From the NCBI RefSeq assembly GCF_009602535.1, contig NZ_WIQI01000002.1:44320-108319 (forward strand): a stretch of DNA of 64,000 bases, in the 5' to 3' direction. Below the pieces are notes generated by a model. The model made no database searches. It was not told the origin of the DNA and saw only the letters and a program-made list of their open reading frames with translations. A program made the position numbers and the translations under genes. Positions 16,000-24,573 of the stretch are shown here, in pieces. Source of the DNA: Ornithinicoccus halotolerans (GTDB lineage: Bacteria > Actinomycetota > Actinomycetes > Actinomycetales > Dermatophilaceae). The stretch's first letter is position 1. The number at the start of each line of letters is the position of its first letter.

Positions 16000-17815
16000 C
16001 TACTAGGACCGTTGATCTCTGCGCGCCTGCATGCTGGGTGAGCCACGCGTGTACGGTATCGGCTCCGTCGCGCGGTGCATTCAGCGCCTCGTGCGGGTGC
16101 AGCGCCGGCACGTCGACCGCCGAGACAAGTTTGTGCGAGGTCGGGCGGCGCTCCTCGCCGTCGGTGAATAGAATCTCGGTCAGCTTCTCCCCGGGCCGCA
16201 GGCCAGTATATTCGACGTCCACGTCGTTCCGGCCCGACATCTCGATCAAGGTCCGTGCCACGTCGGCGATCTTCACGGGCGTCCCCATGTCCAGCACCAT
16301 GACCTCGCCGTCCTGGCCGATCGCTGCGGCCTGCAGAACCAGCTGACACGCCTCCGGGATGAGCATGAAGTAGCGCTCGACGTCGGGGTGGGTCACCGTC
16401 ACGGGTCCACCCCGGCGGATCTGCTCGGTGAAGGCAGGGATGACCGATCCCCGCGAACCGAGCACGTTGCCGAAGCGGACAGAGACATAGCGCCCGGGCT
16501 GGCTCCGGGCAAAGTCCGCGGTCAACCGCTCGGCCACACGCTTGGAGTAGCCCAGGACCGAAGTCGGGCTGGCGGCCTTGTCGGTGGAGATGTTGACGAA
16601 GGTGCCCACGCCGCTGCGCGAAGCAGCCTGCAGGACGTTCAGCGTGCCTAGAACGTTGGTCTGCCAGGCCTCGGCCGGATAACGCTCGAGCAGCGAGAGG
16701 TGCTTCAGCGCTGCCGCGTGGAAGACGACGTCGGGCCGATGCTCGGCGAACAGCCGGGTCAAGGTCTCGCTGTCACGGATGTCGGCCAGCAGCAGCTCCT
16801 CGCCCTCGAGCAGTCCGCGGCCGGTCATCGAGAGCTGTGTCCCGTGCAGGGCTGACTCGTCGCGATCGAGCAGCAGCAGCCTGTCGGGGCCAAAGCGCGC
16901 GATCTGCCGGCAGAGCTCCGAGCCGATCGAACCACCGGCGCCGGTCACGAGCACGATCTTGCCGGAAATCTGATCGGCCAGGGCGGCCTGGTCGAGCTCC
17001 ACCGGGCGCCGGCCCAGGAGGTCCTCGAGATTGATGTCCCGCAGGTCCTGCACGTGCGGCTGCTGCCCCAGCATCCGGTCCATCGTCGGGAGTACCTTGA
17101 CATGGAGGCCGTGCTCGCGCCCGATGTCCTGGACGCGCTTGATAAATGGAGAATCAGCGCTGGGAATCGCCAGCACCAAGTGGGTGGCGTCGAACCGCTG
17201 CGCGACCTTGCCGATCGCGGTGTGATCGCCGCGCACGGGGATACCCTCGACGCGCAACTTGCGCTTGGCGCGGTCGTCGTCGATGAATGCGACCGGCCGG
17301 AAGTCCGACTGGTCGTCGTGGAGCATGTTCGAGGCCAACCGCCGGCCCATCAGACCCGCGCCATAGATGATGACCCGGGCGTCCGCGTGACGCTTGGACG
17401 CCCGGCGAGAGCGCCAGGCCCGCACCACGAAGCGAGCCGCCATCATGGCCGTCAGCGCAAGCCCGCCTGCCAGCGGGGGCACGGAGCGGGGCAAGCTAAC
17501 CGGATGCACTAGCAAAACCCAGGTCCACAGGACGAGGCCGCTGAGGAAGGCGGCCCGGGCGACGGCGGTGATCTCCTCGAAGGAGCCGCGGACGTGGCGC
17601 ACCAGGTAGGGGCCCAGGAAGACGCCGAGCAGCACGTGTAGGCCTGCCGCGAGGGAGGCGCCCATCATGGTGGCTCTCGTCAGGACCTCGGCGACGTCGA
17701 ACTGGTACCGCAGCCACACCGTGAAGACGACCGCAACTGCCCAGCAGGTGGCGTCGATAAGGGCCCACCCGCCCTGGATGAGTAGGTCGCGAACGGCACT
17801 TCGGCGTCTGGGCAA
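15992..17815 (-). CDS. pglF: Membrane-bound UDP-GlcNAc 4,6-dehydratase (PglF/FlaA1-like)
   Basis: 607 residues. The first ~150 hold four hydrophobic helices, then a CoA-binding-like Rossmann domain (VIIYGAGLMGRRLA), then the catalytic extended SDR domain with VTGAGGSIGSELCRQI. The catalytic STDKA triplet in VNISTDKAASPTSVLGYSK marks the inverting-type PglF/WbpM dehydratases that lack the SDR tyrosine. It makes the 4-keto-6-deoxy intermediate for PglE. It is the first gene of the pglF-E-C-D-GT-epimerase operon; GC rises back toward the genome average here. Confidence 0.9.
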   Translation of the reverse strand: MPRRRSAVRDLLIQGGWALIDATCWAVAVVFTVWLRYQFDVAEVLTRATMMGASLAAGLHVLLGVFLGPYLVRHVRGSFEEITAVARAAFLSGLVLWTWVLLVHPVSLPRSVPPLAGGLALTAMMAARFVVRAWRSRRASKRHADARVIIYGAGLMGRRLASNMLHDDQSDFRPVAFIDDDRAKRKLRVEGIPVRGDHTAIGKVAQRFDATHLVLAIPSADSPFIKRVQDIGREHGLHVKVLPTMDRMLGQQPHVQDLRDINLEDLLGRRPVELDQAALADQISGKIVLVTGAGGSIGSELCRQIARFGPDRLLLLDRDESALHGTQLSMTGRGLLEGEELLLADIRDSETLTRLFAEHRPDVVFHAAALKHLSLLERYPAEAWQTNVLGTLNVLQAASRSGVGTFVNISTDKAASPTSVLGYSKRVAERLTADFARSQPGRYVSVRFGNVLGSRGSVIPAFTEQIRRGGPVTVTHPDVERYFMLIPEACQLVLQAAAIGQDGEVMVLDMGTPVKIADVARTLIEMSGRNDVDVEYTGLRPGEKLTEILFTDGEERRPTSHKLVSAVDVPALHPHEALNAPRDGADTVHAWLTQHAGAQRSTVLVDE

Positions 17816-17978
17816 TCTTCCTCCGCGAGTTGGGTGGAAGTATCGAACACGGCTAACGCGCTCAACTCAGGAGTATGTCAGGGCCGGTCGGGCGGCTCAA
17901 AAACATGGGGATGTCTTTACCTGCCGCAGAGGGGTAGCAGGGGAGCCCTGGCCATCCGTTAGTAAGTGCTCAAGAGCC

Positions 17979-18251
17979 CTACTTCAGCAGTTCCTTCGGC
18001 AGGTGGCCGGTCGCCTTCTTGTAGACCTGCGTGGCCTCCCGGTGGGCCAGCATCCGGGCGACTCCGACCATGACGCCGGAAAGGACGGCGAAGGCGATCG
18101 CCTCCTTCCACTCGATGTCTGGGTCGTCGGGGTTCTGGGGAGAATCGCTGCCGGTGACGAACTTCCAGGTCCCGTCGGTCAGCTTGCGGGCCACCACGCT
18201 CGCGCCCACGGCTGTCGCGGCCGTCATCACCTTCCATGCCACGTTGCCCAC
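17979..18251 (-). CDS. DUF4235 small membrane protein
   Basis: 90 residues. It starts MGNVAWKVMTAATAVGASVVARKL and has a second hydrophobic stretch (AIAFAVLSGVMVGVARMLA) near residues 50-68, a layout I associate with actinobacterial DUF4235 proteins of unknown function. It is monocistronic between the pglF promoter region and the TPP riboswitch, and its role is not evident from context. Confidence 0.75.
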   Translation of the reverse strand: MGNVAWKVMTAATAVGASVVARKLTDGTWKFVTGSDSPQNPDDPDIEWKEAIAFAVLSGVMVGVARMLAHREATQVYKKATGHLPKELLK

Positions 18252-18343
18252 TGTGTGCTCCTTATCTGGTCGTCGTGCCCGATCACCGGGCGGCCCTCCC
18301 CAGAGCGTGCCACGTCCGGCGAGGTATCGTCATGTTGAGGAAC

Positions 18344-18429
18344 CGACAGGGGAGCGCGAACGCGCTGAGAGTGCGGCACCGGCCGCAGACCCTCGAACCT
18401 GACCCGGCTAGGACCGGCGGAGGAAGTCG
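18344..18429 (+). ncRNA. TPP (THI-box) riboswitch upstream of thiB
   Basis: The sequence holds the conserved THI elements in order: ACAGGGGAGC, GCTGAGAGTGCGG, the pyrophosphate-side CGCAGACCCTCGAACCTGA, and the closing GGAGGAAGTCG. It lies about 60 bases before the thiB start and should bind thiamine pyrophosphate to lower thiB expression. Confidence 0.96.
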
Positions 18430-18436
18430 AGTCTCG

Positions 18437-18477
18437 CGGGAGCACCTGCTCCCGACCCCTCCTACGACGTGAGGAGG
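18437..18477 (+). promoter_or_regulatory. Tandem hairpins of the thiB expression platform (anti-Shine-Dalgarno)
   Basis: A 7-bp stem (18437-18443 with 18448-18454) is followed by CCTCCT at 18458-18463, which pairs perfectly over 6 bp with the thiB ribosome site AGGAGG at 18472-18477 (8-nt loop). The second hairpin would mask the ribosome site, which suggests translational control by the riboswitch. The switching partner was not modelled. Confidence 0.55.
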
Positions 18478-18486
18478 ACTGTTCCC

Positions 18487-19608
18487 ATGGACCGATCCAT
18501 CCGTGCCCACACCGCTCTGTCCGCAACCGTGCTGCTGGCGCTGGCAGCATGCTCGACCGGTGGCGGTAGCGGCGAAGAGTCTGAGCAGGAACCCGCGACC
18601 GGGGACGGGGCGGCGACGAGCGAGCCCGCAGGCGGGACCGCGGAGGCCGGCGGAGAGGTCGTGCTGGTCACCCACGACTCCTTCACCCTCCCCGATGAGC
18701 TCATCGAGGGCTTCAGCCAGCAGACCGGCTACGAGCTCACCGTGCAGACGGTGGGTGATGCCGGGGCGCTGGTCAACCAGCTGGTGCTGACACAGGACAG
18801 CCCCATCGGTGACGTCGCCTTCGGCGTGGACAACACCTTTGCCTCCCGCGCGGCCAACGAGGGCGTGTTCGCGCCGTACAGCCCCGAGCTGCCCGAGGGC
18901 GCCGAGCAGCATGCCCTCGCAGGCGAGGGCGCTGAGGTGCTGACGCCGGTCGACTTCGGCGACGTGTGCGTCAACATCGACGACACCTGGTTCGCGGAGG
19001 AGGGTATCGATCCGCCGGCGACGCTGCAGGACCTGACCGACCCCACCTACGACGGGCTCTTCGTGACCCCCGGCGCCTCGACATCAAGCCCTGGCCTGGC
19101 CTTCCTGCTGGCGACGATCGGTGAGTTCGGCGAAGACGGCTGGCAGGACTACTGGCGGGAGCTGATGGCCAACGGCACCAAGGTCACGTCCGGCTGGACC
19201 GACGCCTACACCGTGGACTTCACCGCCGGCGGTGGAGACGGCGACCGCCCGATCGTGCTGTCCTACGCCTCCAGCCCGCCGTTCACCATCCCGGAGGATG
19301 GCGGCGAGCCCACGACCAGCGCGCTACTGGAGACCTGCTTCCGGCAGGTCGAGTACGCCGGAGTGCTGGAGGGAGCCGCCAACCCCGAGGGCGGGCAGGC
19401 GCTGGTGGACTACCTGCTCACCGACGAGGTGCAGGCCGCCATCCCGAACGCCATGTACGTCTTCCCGGTCGCCGAGGACGTCGAGCTGCCGGAGGTGTGG
19501 TCCCGCTGGGCCAAGGTCGCCGAGGACCCGATCACCGTGGACCCCGACGAGGTCGAGGCCAACCGCGAGGAGTGGGTGCGGGAGTGGGCCGACATCGCCA
19601 CTGGGTGA
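18487..19608 (+). CDS. thiB: Thiamine ABC transporter substrate-binding lipoprotein
   Basis: 373 residues. The ATG at 18487 is nine bases after GAGGAGG; an upstream in-frame start would overlap that site. The signal peptide ends in a lipobox (LLALAAC), then a Gly/Glu/Ser-rich linker. The mature domain begins VVLVTHDSFTLPDELIEGF, the usual start of TbpA/ThiB, with VDFGDVCVNID and PSLYASSPP-like segments (VLSYASSPPF) matching the family. It captures thiamine outside the membrane for ThiPQ. TPP riboswitch control supports the assignment. It is separated from thiPQ by an opposite-strand gene. Confidence 0.93.
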   Translation: MDRSIRAHTALSATVLLALAACSTGGGSGEESEQEPATGDGAATSEPAGGTAEAGGEVVLVTHDSFTLPDELIEGFSQQTGYELTVQTVGDAGALVNQLVLTQDSPIGDVAFGVDNTFASRAANEGVFAPYSPELPEGAEQHALAGEGAEVLTPVDFGDVCVNIDDTWFAEEGIDPPATLQDLTDPTYDGLFVTPGASTSSPGLAFLLATIGEFGEDGWQDYWRELMANGTKVTSGWTDAYTVDFTAGGGDGDRPIVLSYASSPPFTIPEDGGEPTTSALLETCFRQVEYAGVLEGAANPEGGQALVDYLLTDEVQAAIPNAMYVFPVAEDVELPEVWSRWAKVAEDPITVDPDEVEANREEWVREWADIATG

Positions 19609-19625
19609 GGCCCGACCGCAGCCAG

Positions 19626-20774
19626 CTACTCCCGACGCGGTTCCTCGTCCGCCTCCTCGTCGGGTCGGTCCTCGCTGGCCAACGCCCGGCGCTGCTGCTC
19701 CCGATGTCCGAACGTGGCCTCCCGGACCTTGTGGTCACTGTCCCAGCTGGAGCCGAGGGCGCCGGCGAAAATGCCCATCGAGGCCGCCAGCCACGCCAGC
19801 GCCAGGTAGTCGACCGGCCCCGCCGACCCGCTCTGTAGCTGCCGGGCGAGGTACTCCCCACTGATCACGACCGTGGCGCCGAGCAGGAGAACCACGAACA
19901 GGAGCACATACATGATGGTGACCGCCGTGGCCACGGTGAGGACGGTGCTGGTGTTGTAGAGAACCGCGCCTTGCAGGCTCTTGCGCCGTTCCCACAGCCC
20001 GTTGTAGCCGATCAGCCAGGCAGACATCAGGGCGATCGCCAGGCAGCTGATCAGCACCAGCCGGTACCAACTCAGCGCCTCTGCCATTGCCCAGATGCTG
20101 GCGTAGAAGATGCCGAAGGCGCCGGCCGCGGCCGCACCCGCGGTGGCACCCGAGAGGGCCGGTGCCAGCCGCCAGGGCCGGTTGATGCGCACCATCCCGA
20201 CCAGCAGCCGCAGCGAGCCGAGGACGCCGCGAAGCTCGATGACGGTCTGGCCTGCCTCCTTCTCCAAGTCCTCCTCCACCGGCTGGAACCGGTCCTTGCC
20301 TGACAGCCGAGCGGTCGTCGGTCGCAGCTCGTCCTCGCCGTGCAGCATGCGCGCTACCACCCGCAGCACCGTCTCGTGCGTGCGCCGGCGCAGCGCCTGG
20401 CCCAGCGCCGGGCTGGAGACGATGGCCACCCGCTCCTGCCTGCTGACCTCGGCGAGCAGCGGCTGCCGGTCGGCCAGGTGGGGCAGGTCCGTGAAGTAGA
20501 CCAGCAGGTCGCAGTCGTGCCGCTGACGCATCTCGTCGGCGTGCTCCATCAGCAGCAGCCTGCCCTCGCGGTCCATCGGGACCGCGTCCTGCGCGACCTG
20601 CAGCTCCCACCGGCGCGAGTCGTCCACCCGCAGGGCCAGCGAGCGCTGCAACTCGGCGGCGATCCCCCGCAGCGCCTTGAGCTGGACGGTGGACTCCGCG
20701 ATCAGTCCCACCACGGTCGGGGGCTGCCCACCGCGGTCGCCGCTGGCCTTCGCCGCCTCTTCCTGCGCTGACAC
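19626..20774 (-). CDS. Conserved actinobacterial membrane protein of unknown function, lodged between thiB and thiP
   Basis: About 382 residues from the GTG at 20774; the open frame extends further but would then overlap the second riboswitch. Residues ~20-190 are soluble (ELQVAQDAVPMD, then LLVYFTDLPHLADRQP, and VAIVSSPALG), like a large actinobacterial family with no known role. The C-terminal part has four hydrophobic segments in two pairs, and the tail is acidic (DRPDEEADEE). It points against thiB and thiP, 15 bp from the thiB stop, and has no evident link to thiamine. Confidence 0.65.
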   Translation of the reverse strand: MSAQEEAAKASGDRGGQPPTVVGLIAESTVQLKALRGIAAELQRSLALRVDDSRRWELQVAQDAVPMDREGRLLLMEHADEMRQRHDCDLLVYFTDLPHLADRQPLLAEVSRQERVAIVSSPALGQALRRRTHETVLRVVARMLHGEDELRPTTARLSGKDRFQPVEEDLEKEAGQTVIELRGVLGSLRLLVGMVRINRPWRLAPALSGATAGAAAAGAFGIFYASIWAMAEALSWYRLVLISCLAIALMSAWLIGYNGLWERRKSLQGAVLYNTSTVLTVATAVTIMYVLLFVVLLLGATVVISGEYLARQLQSGSAGPVDYLALAWLAASMGIFAGALGSSWDSDHKVREATFGHREQQRRALASEDRPDEEADEEPRRE

Positions 20775-20834
20775 GTCCCCATGATGGCCCGCGCCGACAC
20801 GACGGCGAACCCGGGGGTAGGCTGGCCAGGCACG

Positions 20835-20921
20835 CGACAGGGGAGCGCCTCGGCGCTGAGAGTGCGGCGGCCGCCGCAGACCCTTCGAACCTGACCCGGT
20901 TCGCACCGGTGGAGGAAGTCG
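20835..20921 (+). ncRNA. Second TPP riboswitch, directly upstream of thiP
   Basis: It has the same ordered THI-box elements as the first copy (ACAGGGGAGC, GCTGAGAGTGCGG, GCAGACCCTTCGAACCTGA, GGAGGAAGTCGG). The thiP ATG at 20926 starts 4-5 bases after it, so the 3' GGAGGAAG helix strand is itself the ribosome site. Ligand binding should therefore block translation directly. Confidence 0.96.
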
Positions 20922-20925
20922 GCCC

Positions 20926-22605
20926 ATGCTCCGTCCCGCCCCGCTCAGCCGGCGCTCCCACATCACGCCCACCGGCCTGGGACTGGTACTCCTGGCGCTA
21001 TTACCGCTGGCCTTCCTCGTCGTCTTTTTCGCGCTGCCGGTGGGCGGCATGCTGCTGCGCGGCCTGCGCCCCGAGGGGACGTGGGACCTCTCGGCGGTCC
21101 CCGAGGTGCTCGGCCGGGCGCGCACGCTGCGGGTGGTCATCTTCACGGTGAGCATGGCCGGTGCCGGCACCGTGCTCTCGCTGCTGCTCGGGGTGCCGTT
21201 GGCGCACGTGCTCTACCGGCTGGCCTTCCCCGGGCGAGGGCTGGTGCGGGCGGTCGTGGTGATGCCGTTCGTGCTGCCCACGGTCGTGGTGGGCGTGATG
21301 TTCCGCTCGCTGCTGGCGCCGTCCGGTTTGCTGGGATGGCTGGGCCTGGACGGGCACTGGGTGGTGATCCTCGCGGCGTTCGTCTTCTTCAACCTCGCCG
21401 TCGTGGTGCGCACCGTCGGCGGCATGTGGGAGGGCCTGGACCGCCGCGCCGAGGAGTCGGCGGCCGCGCTCGGGGCCAGGCCGTGGCAGGTATGGCGCAC
21501 CGTCACCCTCCCGGCGCTCGCGCCGGCACTCATCTCCGCCGGGACGCTGGTCTTCTTGTTCTGCTCCACCGCCTTCGGGGTGGTGCTCACCCTCGGCGGG
21601 CTGCGGTACGGCACCGTCGAGACCGAGATCTACCTGCTCACCACCCAGTTCCTGGACCTGCAGGGCGCCGCGGTGCTCTCGCTGCTGCAGCTGGGGGCCG
21701 TCGTCATGATGCTGGCGGTCGCCGCCCGCACCCGCACCCGGCGGGAGCAGGCGCTGCAGCGCGGAGGCGCCCGCTCAGCCCCGCGGCCGGTGCGCCGCAG
21801 CGACCTGCCGGTGCTCCTGGTCGCCGGCGCCGTGGTGGCGCTGGTGCTGCTGCCGGTGAGCAGCCTGGTCGTGCGCTCGCTGCAGGCAGGCGGCGGGTGG
21901 AGCCTGCGCCACTACACGGCCCTGGCCGACCCCGACGCCTCCCAGGCGCTGCGGGTCAGCGTCACCACCGCGATGGAGAACAGCCTGCGCACCGCGGTCG
22001 ACGCCACCGTGATCGCTATGGTGCTCGGCGTCAGCGTCGCGGTGCTGGTCTCCCGGCGGCCCCGCCGAGCCGGTGCGCGTCGGCTGGTGGCGCTGCTGGA
22101 CGGGGCGTTCATGCTGCCGCTGGGGATCTCGGCCGTCACGGTCGGGTTCGGCTTCCTCATCACCCTGGACCGCCCGCCGCTGGACCTGCGGACCTCGCCG
22201 GTGCTGGTGCCGATCGCGCAGGCCATGGTCGCGCTGCCGTTGGTGGTGCGCACGCTCGCACCGGTGCTGCGGTCGGTCGACCCGCGGCTGCGGCAGGCCG
22301 CCGCCGCGCTCGGGGCGAACCCGCTGCGTGCCGCGTGGACGGTCGAGGCGCCGGTGCTGGTGCGGCCGCTGCTGGCCGCGACCGGGTTCGCCTTCGCCGT
22401 CTCCCTCGGCGAGTTCGGCGCCACCGCCTTCCTCGCCCGGCCGGACCGGCCTACCGTGCCGGTGGTGATCTACGAGCTGATCAGCCGGCCCGGCGCCGAC
22501 AACCTGGGGATGGCGCTCGCCGCGGCGACGCTGCTCAGCCTGGTGACGGTCACCGTGATGGGACTGGTGGAGCGGCTACGGGTGCATGCGGTGGGAGCGT
22601 TCTAG
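20926..22605 (+). CDS. thiP: Thiamine ABC transporter permease
   Basis: 559 residues with about 12 membrane helices in two homologous halves, as in ThiP. Each half carries an EAA loop that docks the ATPase: EESAAALGARPWQVWRTVTL near residue 180 and RQAAAALGANPLRAAWTVEA near 460. It forms the membrane channel for thiamine delivered by ThiB. Translation is governed by the adjoining TPP riboswitch, and its TAG overlaps the thiQ GTG by one base. Confidence 0.95.
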   Translation: MLRPAPLSRRSHITPTGLGLVLLALLPLAFLVVFFALPVGGMLLRGLRPEGTWDLSAVPEVLGRARTLRVVIFTVSMAGAGTVLSLLLGVPLAHVLYRLAFPGRGLVRAVVVMPFVLPTVVVGVMFRSLLAPSGLLGWLGLDGHWVVILAAFVFFNLAVVVRTVGGMWEGLDRRAEESAAALGARPWQVWRTVTLPALAPALISAGTLVFLFCSTAFGVVLTLGGLRYGTVETEIYLLTTQFLDLQGAAVLSLLQLGAVVMMLAVAARTRTRREQALQRGGARSAPRPVRRSDLPVLLVAGAVVALVLLPVSSLVVRSLQAGGGWSLRHYTALADPDASQALRVSVTTAMENSLRTAVDATVIAMVLGVSVAVLVSRRPRRAGARRLVALLDGAFMLPLGISAVTVGFGFLITLDRPPLDLRTSPVLVPIAQAMVALPLVVRTLAPVLRSVDPRLRQAAAALGANPLRAAWTVEAPVLVRPLLAATGFAFAVSLGEFGATAFLARPDRPTVPVVIYELISRPGADNLGMALAAATLLSLVTVTVMGLVERLRVHAVGAF

Positions 22606-23618
22606 TGCTGGAGCTGGCCGACGTCTCCGTCCGCTTCGGGGCGACCACCGCCGTCGACGACGTCTCCCTCGCCCTCCCCGAGGGGGAGGTGCTGGCGGTG
22701 CTGGGGCCCTCGGGCTGCGGCAAGTCGACGCTGCTGCGCGCGGCCGCCGGGTTGGAGGAGCTGGACGCCGGCCGGGTGCTGCTCGACGACCAGGACCTGG
22801 CCGGGGTGCCGACGCACCGGCGGGGCTTCGCACTGCTCTTCCAGGACGGCCAGCTCTTCCCGCAGCGCAGCGTCGCCGAGAACGTCGGCTACCCGCTGCG
22901 GCTGCGCCGCGCCCCCACCCAGCGACGCCGGGAGCGCGTCGCCGAGCTGCTCGAGCTGGTCGGCATGGCCGGCATGGGCGACCGGCGGCCGGGGACCCTC
23001 TCCGGCGGCCAGCAGCAGCGGGTAGCGCTGGCCCGGGCGCTGGCCGCCGAGCCGAGGGTGCTGCTGCTGGACGAGCCGCTGTCGGCGCTGGACCGCGGAC
23101 TGCGGGAGCGGCTGGCCGCCGACCTGCGGGACGTGCTGGTGCGGACCCGCACCACCGCGCTGCTGGTCACCCACGACCACGACGAGGCGTTCACCGTCGC
23201 CGACCGAATGGCCGTCATGCTCGCCGGGCGGTTCGTCCAGCAAGGGCCGACGCTGCAGGTGTGGCGCGAGCCCGTCACGCACGAGGTCGCCGAGTTCCTC
23301 GGCTACACCGAGGTCCTCACCGGCGAGCCGGCCCGGCGGGTGGCAGAGCTCGCGGGGGAGGGGCTGTCCGAGCGGGTGGGCGGGACGACGCTGGCGCTGC
23401 GCCGGTCGGCGCTCCGGGTGGACGCGCAGGGGCCGCTGGCGGCGCAGGTGTGCTCGGCGGCCGCCGTCACCGACGCGCTGCGGCTCGTGGTCGACGTCGA
23501 GGGGCTCGGCCGGCTGGAGGCGCTCGCCGACCAGGCCTCCCGGCTGGACCCGGGCGACCGGGTGCGGCTGCGGGTGGACCCGGCGGGGGTAGCGACCCTG
23601 CCGGCCGGGGCAGAGTGA
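22605..23618 (+). CDS. thiQ: Thiamine ABC transporter ATP-binding protein
   Basis: 337 residues from the GTG at 22605 (TAGTG overlap with thiP). Walker A is [10 protein letters not shown]-loop LFQDGQLFP, signature [15 protein letters not shown], Walker [13 protein letters not shown] and the switch His in [11 protein letters not shown]. About 100 residues follow the ATPase core, a TOBE-like extension longer than in Escherichia coli ThiQ. It powers thiamine uptake and should share riboswitch control with thiP through coupling. Confidence 0.94.
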   Translation: MLELADVSVRFGATTAVDDVSLALPEGEVLAVLGPSGCGKSTLLRAAAGLEELDAGRVLLDDQDLAGVPTHRRGFALLFQDGQLFPQRSVAENVGYPLRLRRAPTQRRRERVAELLELVGMAGMGDRRPGTLSGGQQQRVALARALAAEPRVLLLDEPLSALDRGLRERLAADLRDVLVRTRTTALLVTHDHDEAFTVADRMAVMLAGRFVQQGPTLQVWREPVTHEVAEFLGYTEVLTGEPARRVAELAGEGLSERVGGTTLALRRSALRVDAQGPLAAQVCSAAAVTDALRLVVDVEGLGRLEALADQASRLDPGDRVRLRVDPAGVATLPAGAE

Positions 23619-23648
23619 CGGCGGGCTGCTACCCCGGCGCCGTGACGG

Positions 23649-24458
23649 TCAGTCGGCCAGCGCGCGCCGCGACACCGGGAAGTCGAAGTAGGTGTCGGGG
23701 AACGGCTCCTCCTCGAGGGTGTAGTGCCACCACTCGGCGGGGTAGTTGCTGAACCCCACCGACTCGAGGGTGTCCTTCAGCAGCATCCGGTTGGCCTGGG
23801 CCTCCTCGCCCACCTGTGGGTTCAGGGTGGCCGACAGCGGGTCGAAGCAGTCGAAGCCGGTGCCCATGTCGACCGAGTTGTCCGGGAACCGCTCCTCGTG
23901 CGGGGCAGTGCACGGCACCTGTTCCATACTCGGCCGCCAGTCCGGCTGCTCCGCCGCGGGCAGCTCGACGAGGGTGAGGTCCACGGTGCTGCCGCGGGAG
24001 TGCCCGGAACGCGCAGCGATGTAGCCGTCGGCGAACAGCTGGCACTTGTCGACCTCGGGGTAGAACTCGGTCTTCATCCGGTCGTCGTGGAGGCGCTCGG
24101 CCCACCGCACGAAGTGGTCCACGGCCGTCTGCGGCCGGTAGCAGTCGTAGACCTTCAGCGTGTACCCCTGGGGCACCAGCTGGGCCTGTGCCTCGGCGAG
24201 GGCATCGGCGGCGGGCCGGGTGAGCACGCAGATCGGGTCCCGGTAGGCGTGGATCGGTGCGCCCACGAAGTTGTGGGTCGTGGTGTAGCGGATGTCGTGC
24301 AGGATGGTCGGGTCCACCTCGTCGAGGGCGACGAACTCCTCGGGCGCGGGTTCCGGCTTGGCGGCCTGGGCGGCGACGGGTGCCAGCGAGAGCGCGCCGC
24401 CTGCGGCCGCCGCTGCCAGCGCCACCACCCCTCGGCGCAGCATCGTTGGTGTAGCCAT
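23649..24458 (-). CDS. Exported D-alanyl-D-alanine dipeptidase (VanX/DdpX family)
   Basis: 269 residues from the ATG at 24458. Residues 1-35 are a signal peptide (MLRRGVVALAAAAAGGALSL, then AQA cleavage site). The zinc ligands are in SGHSRGSTVDLTL (SxHxxGxxxD pattern) and the catalytic Glu/His in AEWWHYTLE, the VanX signature. The family cleaves D-Ala-D-Ala. No vanH or vanA ligase is nearby and this one is predicted to be exported, so peptidoglycan recycling or scavenging is likelier than glycopeptide resistance. Confidence 0.87.
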   Translation of the reverse strand: MATPTMLRRGVVALAAAAAGGALSLAPVAAQAAKPEPAPEEFVALDEVDPTILHDIRYTTTHNFVGAPIHAYRDPICVLTRPAADALAEAQAQLVPQGYTLKVYDCYRPQTAVDHFVRWAERLHDDRMKTEFYPEVDKCQLFADGYIAARSGHSRGSTVDLTLVELPAAEQPDWRPSMEQVPCTAPHEERFPDNSVDMGTGFDCFDPLSATLNPQVGEEAQANRMLLKDTLESVGFSNYPAEWWHYTLEEEPFPDTYFDFPVSRRALAD

Positions 24459-24573
24459 CGTCGGATGGTAGCCACCTGGGCGCCGATCCGCCCGGTGACG
24501 CCGAGCGCTGGCGGCAGGTGAGCAAGCCGGCCACGCCCCATACTGGGTGGTTCCGCGGAAAGGACTGCCCCCC

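Noticed and set aside
20775..21170. N-terminal extension of the minus-strand membrane protein
   Set aside because: It would run through the second TPP riboswitch and the thiP start; the GTG at 20774 is the sensible start.
21081..22604. Long plus-strand open frame ahead of thiQ within thiP
   Set aside because: Low-complexity Gly/Ala/Arg translation in another frame of thiP; only the part from 22605 is the real ATPase.
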